A stretch of 64,000 bases of DNA, taken from Calliphora vicina (taxonomy: Eukaryota; Arthropoda; Insecta; Diptera; Calliphoridae). Where the stretch lies: NCBI RefSeq assembly GCF_958450345.1, contig NC_088780.1, forward strand, positions 132,446,226-132,510,225, in the 5' to 3' direction. Below the pieces are notes generated by a model. That model had not been told where the DNA came from. It ran no database searches and saw only the letters and a list, made by a program, of their open reading frames with translations. Positions 59,769 through 64,000 of the stretch are shown here, in pieces. Both the position numbers and the translations under genes were made by a program. The stretch's first letter is position 1; each line of letters starts with the position of its first letter.

Positions 59769-60353
59769 TGTTACGTTTTTACCTTTTAAAAACGTTGGTT
59801 TATTTCCTTTAGATAAACCTAATTCTTTTGATTGCAGTTTAGTAGTTTAAAATTGTAACAACTCCTTATTTATTCAAATTTACACAACAACAGTTTAAAT
59901 AGTCTTTCAGTGTTTTTATACACGTTTATAATTCACAGAATTATACACTTTATAATGTACAAATGCAGTTGATGTTAACTCTAACAGCGCTAAATAAACT
60001 AAAACCGCTGCCACTATTTATACAGCGCCAACTCCCTTCGAGTAGCTCCATGAATGATCTGAGCGGACAAAACTTAGAATTTGAATTTCAGAGCTTTTAG
60101 CAATTTCAATGTTAATGTTAGCAGTTTAAACATTTACCCCCATTTTCTCAATCTCTGGTTATTTTTTATCGTGACGATAAACTGACAGTTCTCATACAAA
60201 AAAATGTTAATTACAGGTTTATCGTTATGAAAAACGATAACCAGATATTGAGAAAATGGGGGTTAGTGTTGCCTTACTTACAAACAATGCGTGCTATCAA
60301 CATTGTTGAGAAGCCTCTACCGATGGACATGTTTGTTGCAAGCAGTCGTTACA
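59769..60353 (-). mobile_element. probable solo LTR, opposite orientation, with MITE inside
   Basis: Minus-strand order matches 38511-39016: CCATCGGTAGAGGCTTCTC, AACAATGTTGATAGCACGC, a TATA-type CTGTATAAATAGTGGCAGCG, GCGCTGTTAGAGTTAACATC, TTTGAATAAATAAGGAGTTG and the end AAAGGTAAAAACGTAACA. Without the 126-bp insertion (60137-60262) the length is about 459 bp, close to the 506 bp of the other copy. No internal retrotransposon sequence adjoins it. Confidence 0.65.
60137..60262. mobile_element. 126-bp MITE, CCCCCATTTTCTCAAT ends, TTA flanks
   Basis: Left CCCCCATTTTCTCAATCTCT and right AGATATTGAGAAAATGGGGG are inverse with one mismatch. Inner GGTTATTTTTTATCGTGACG and CGTTATGAAAAACGATAACC continue the inversion. 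TTA is on both sides (60134-60136, 60263-60265), like PIF/Harbinger. It splits the LTR at 59769-60353. Confidence 0.85.
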
Positions 60354-61573
60354 GACCGTTAAATTTAAATATCGCTAATTTAAATTCGCAACAATATTAA
60401 ACAGTCAAAATGCAGACAGACTTCTCCAAATTTGTATTTAATTTTATTATATCTTAAGGATCAAGTTAATTTTGGGTTGACCCAATTTACAAAAATAATC
60501 GAAAGACCTTGAAAAAAGTAAAGCATATTAATTATACAAATTCAAAATTTTGTGGTCTAACTGAAGGATATTTTAGAAATATCGGTAGCCAAACATGATA
60601 CGATTCGATTTTGAAATATCAAAATATCTGATACAATTTAGATCACTTCCAAAATTAAAATATTAAACTTAATTTTTTAACGTTCAAAGAGGACATTGGA
60701 CATGGATTATATAACAATACTTTCTTGGTTGGATGTAACCTGACCAGTATTTTATTGTGATTTATGTTACTTGTTGGATAGTTTTTAATGAACTCAGTTG
60801 ATATTCTTGTTGTTTACAGTCAAATAAGCGATTGTGTTTGTCTAAAACTACCAACCAATGGTTTCAACATTAAAATTGTTTATGAAAAAGAGTAGTACAT
60901 CCTTTCTCTTTAAAAAAAATCTCTACATAAATTGTTATATAATCCAAAAAGAATGGAGTATAATCAACTTAGATTATTTGTTCTAAAACTTCTGCTAAAA
61001 CTTAAGCATCTGTAATTTTTTTTAATAGTTTGAAGACAAACATAATTCTTTAATAGATAATAACTATAATTTCTTAATTAAACACAAACTGACCAAAACA
61101 GAAAAACTCTAAATATCTATTTATACAACATGAGCTTACACAAAACTAATACAAAAATAAACTCTAAAACTTTATAATTTTATAAAAAAATAAAAGTTTT
61201 CTTTTAGTTGGCCTAAACTTAAAATATACTATACATACATTTATATAAATAATTTTGAAAAGAAAATATTTAAAACACATATTATATCTATTATATTGTA
61301 CTAAACTATATTATTAGATTAAACAAACAAATTCTAAATGACTTTGTAATTACAATACGCTTAAAACAATATAACAATATATTTAAACAAACAAACAAAA
61401 AAACCTATTTGAAAATAAAAAACATAAAACTATAGTTATATTAATAAAAACAAAAAGATTTACATAAAATAAAAGTTTTGATATAAATGTTTTTCTATAA
61501 ACGAGAAAACTAAAAATTAAATCTTATAAAAAGTCATATACATACATAATTATAAAAACATATATATATACAT
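60354..61573. other. non-coding AT-rich stretch
   Basis: No gene supported in about 1.2 kb; A-rich runs from 61080 to 61560. Confidence 0.4.
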
Positions 61574-61797
61574 TAGAGTGATCCCCAAAACAAAGTTGTG
61601 GATGTTCTCAACTAAAATAAAAGTTAAATTCATTCTGAGATACAGATTCTTAAAATTGTTTTTATAGGTTCAATATTTGGTGAGCTGCATCATTCTATAA
61701 AGGTTCCTTTATTAGAGTTTTTTATGATTTTTCTCCATACGAAATATTGGTATCATATGAAAAGTCTTTGAAAGGCGATTACAATGTCATATACACT
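61574..61797. repeat. partial element with TAGAGTGATCC end
   Basis: TAGAGTGATCCCCAAAAC follows TATATACAT, like the family C end after ATGTACAT. The interior does not match family C, and no right end was found before the pogo-like element at 61798, so only the terminus is recognised. Confidence 0.4.
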
Positions 61798-62610
61798 CAG
61801 GTCTCGTTTTATGCGATAGATGCGTTCCAAAAAAAATCGCATAAATAGAATTCGCATAAAACGATACTCTAGCTTCATATAAAAACTAATGATTCTTTCC
61901 AAAATTCTGAAAAACCGCATAAATTCAGATTTTAATTTTTTTAATCAGAACAAAATCGCATAAAAAATCAACAAAAATATATTTATTTAATTTTCTTAAA
62001 CAATAAAAACAAAATAAGTTTAAAAAAAACAATAAAAAATATAATATTAATTCGTTAATTACAGAAAAAGTGAAAATGATCCAAAAAAATGAGATAAAAC
62101 ATTTTTTAAGGAAATTCTGTAAATATGTATGATTAATCTGAATCACTGAATAATTGTCTGCGTCGTTTTGGAATTGGTTCAATGTCACTTTCATCACTAA
62201 CTGATATAATCATATTGTCATCATATGGTAAAATATCATTTTCATCACTAGAATTAATCTAGTGAATAGGGGACGAGATCAAAGAATTTTTAGGTGCTTC
62301 AATTATTTCTTTTCTTGCAAAATAATTTGTCATTAAACTTTGCGATTTTAAATTTTTAAGTTGCTTATGCAACTCTTGATATCCGGAAAACAGATCAGTC
62401 AGATCGCGTTGAATCTTTAATGCTCTTTCCGTATCTGGATCCATATTAATAATTTGGTTTTGTAAAGAACAAACTATGTGATGCAAACTTGATTTAATTT
62501 AAAAACGGTAAAAAAGCTTTAAAACGCTTCTAAAATTTCAAAATCTTTTAAAATTAAAAAAAAATAATTTAAATATCGCATAAATTTGATTCCGCATAAA
62601 ACGAGACCTG
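61798..62610 (-). mobile_element. pogo/Tigger-like element, CAGGTCTCGTTTTATGCG ends (813 bp)
   Basis: Left end CAGGTCTCGTTTTATGCG and the inverse of the right end are identical over 18 bp. The ends resemble those of Tigger elements of vertebrates, which begin CAGG and contain CTCGTTTTAT. CGCATAAA words recur inside both arms. Immediate flanks are ACT on both sides (61795-61797, 62611-62613), and TA lies a few bases out. The expected TA duplication is therefore not clean. It encodes only the C-terminal end of a transposase (62133-62486). Confidence 0.8.
62133..62486 (-). pseudogene. pogo/Tigger-like transposase C-terminal fragment
   Basis: The frame reads MDPDTERALKIQRDLTDLFS, then GYQELHKQLKNLKSQSLMTN with YF. 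After one in-frame stop (TAG, 62259-62261) it continues NSSDENDILPYDD ... DESDIEPIPKRRRQLFSDSD to a TAA at 62133-62135. A helical segment and then an acidic tail with a basic cluster PKRRR is the typical tail of pogo/jerky-type transposases. The DDE core and the DNA-binding part are absent. The minus frame at 61925-62197 is noise. Confidence 0.6.
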
Positions 62611-62689
62611 ACTAATCTTGTAAGTACAGAATTACCAACTTTTAAAATTTTTGGATTTTTGACATAGAACTATTTAAGTAGTTATTGTT

Positions 62690-62807
62690 TCAAATTTAAA
62701 ATTTTTAGATTTTATTTTGAAACATTTGTTCAATATAAATTGATTCAAAGTATCGGCCATATATTTTGAGGCCAAGAAGCGTATCCCAGAGATAGCGATC
62801 TGCATCG
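62690..62807 (-). pseudogene. mariner 3' end fragment
   Basis: Shares TTTTATTTTGAAACATTTG, TTTTGAGGCCAAGAA and GCGTATCC-AGATAGCG with the mariner pseudogene at 18780-19556, in the same order and orientation. It ends at GCATCG, where the CACAGTGG element begins. Confidence 0.6.
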
Positions 62808-64000
62808 CACAGTGGTTTAGAAACTTTTTTTTTTGGAAATAATTCGGTACCTCGGGAGCTATTGGAGATATTATTACAAAATTTCACATGGTTAGAGCTG
62901 AGGTCTTTTTGAGTTGAATTACATTTGTTCAGCTTCCTAGGGGTAATACGGGCCAGTTTGTGCCCCCTCAAAGTTGGTCACCTCGGGTTTTAAAAGTTTT
63001 TAAAAAAATCCCCAAAAATTCATACGCTTACATGTGTAGGTTATCTCCTTCAGTTGAAGAGATATTTAGGTTTATTTATTTTTTTTAATTTTGCTCGATT
63101 TTTTTTTGTTTTTTAGATATGGCGGCCCTACGGAGTGTCGAATTTTTTTCAAAATATCAGCTATATTGGCAATAAAATTCTAAATAAAATAAAAAAAACT
63201 TGGTAACAGTTATCTCGTCCGTGTAAAAAGTTACACGCATCCAAAGTTGGAACATGTAAAATGGGCCTAATTTTTTACGATTTTTCCTAAAAAAGTCCCT
63301 ATATTTTTTCTTTTGTAGAAACAAATTTTCTTTGGGACTATATACAATTTTTATATGTTCCGGAAAGAAAACTTAATGCAAAAGCATTTAAAGTAAAATT
63401 GGGCTCATTTAAGCGGACACAGTATCCCCCAGACCTATCCAAACTTGGACAATTTTAAAAAAAATATTTAGGTTTCAGTAAAAAATTCTAAAAAGGCAAA
63501 GCACCGATCCTCGAAAAAGTTCCGTATTTGTATAACCCTATATGTTGTTTAAATACTTAGAAAGTTGTTTTACTATCACACGGTAAATAGCGTCACAGTA
63601 GGCACTTTTCTAAAAAAACTCAGTTTTTGGAACACATTTTCCCCGTTTTAGGAATTTCGGTATTTGAAAATAAAAAATGTCAAAAATTATAATGTCATTA
63701 ATTTAAGGACATTTGGATCTAAATTAGTTCCCAATTTTGTTATGATATCTTTAACCGTTAAAATTTTACATTAAATCAAATTTTATATTTTTATTCGTGG
63801 AAAATCACCATATGAAAGTTTTTTAGTTTTTAAGGTAAATGAAGTCCCAAAATTTTATAAAATTATTTAATTTTACTAAAATATCAATCCTCAGGTCATA
63901 ATGTTTTCAACAGTATCAAATACTTATATAAATAGCCTTTATTTACTCCTCAGAAGTTCCACAAACCTTGCCCGCTTTGACAAATTTGTACGTTTTTTCA
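62808..64000. repeat. CACAGTGG element related to 14661-16290, extends to the window end
   Basis: Starts CACAGTGGTTTAGAAAC after GCATCG, the same sort of end and flank as 17723. Blocks GGTTATCTCCTTCAGTTGAA, GAGATATTTAGGTTTAT, TTTTGCTCGAT and AAAAGTTACACGCATCCAAA match 15530-16260. From about 63265 on I see no matching copy in the window. No gene is recognised; the minus frame at 62705-62971 runs through repeat and mariner remnant. Confidence 0.5.

Noticed and set aside
1..64000. CRISPR arrays, bacterial operons, phage or virus-derived genes
   Set aside because: No regularly spaced identical repeats with unique spacers, no long ORFs and no ribosome binding sites were seen; the regular units in family B are poly-A/T-rich transposon repeats.

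Overview
The window is 64 kb of very AT-rich eukaryotic nuclear DNA. It looks like a cyclorrhaphan fly, probably a calyptrate such as a blow fly, house fly or flesh fly. Reasons: short GT-AG introns of about 50-80 bp between small coding exons, many palindromic DNA transposons, mariner/Tc1/pogo and Jockey-type LINE remnants, and tandem CAGC/GGAC tracts inside a dispersed repeat. No bacterial operon, CRISPR array, prophage or intact long ORF is present. Species identity is inference.

Only one host protein gene can be supported. It is on the + strand at about 42989-43928, or to 44344 with one more splice. Five exons splice in frame into a 228-residue C-terminal fragment of a helical protein that I do not recognise. 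It contains an imperfect internal repeat (YG-SK ... RY-MLK-MIK). Its 5' exons are not identifiable in the window.

The rest is nested transposable elements. Protein-derived remnants: IS630/mariner-type fragments (3035-3215, 6308-6745), a LINE ORF2 3' end (8100-9065), a mariner transposase (18780-19556) with an end fragment at 62690, a complete but decayed Tc1-like IR/DR element (39456-41047), two other Tc1/mariner-type transposases (52760-53300, and a bounded element at 58133-59048), and a pogo/Tigger-like element (61798-62610). Two related LTR-like sequences lie in opposite orientation (38511-39016 and 59769-60353).

Non-coding elements dominate by length. A roughly 0.75-kb dispersed repeat (called family A here) occurs about nine times. 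A palindromic foldback family (family B) has two nearly identical 2.6-kb copies at 20624-23196 and 34617-37208 and one older, interrupted copy at 4585-5977. Palindromes with TAGAGTG or TAGGGTGG ends (family C; 9494-11929, 45533-47279, 55588-56500) and two short elements (32122-32497, 54419-54636) carry hAT-like ends, several with 8-bp target duplications readable by eye. Other bounded elements are flanked by TTA or TAA (12395-13710, 14894-15144, 34358-37751, 60137-60262) or by TA (30359-30558 and three related copies at 50424, 53433 and 53935).

Insertions within insertions give a relative order of events in at least eight places. The long stretches between elements (about 26.4-30.3 kb, 32.6-34.3 kb, 48.5-50.4 kb, 56.9-58.1 kb, 60.4-61.6 kb) show no gene I can support and look like intron or intergenic DNA. 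I found no clear sign of a previously undescribed biological system; the most unusual things are the palindromic elements and the internal repeat in the one gene.
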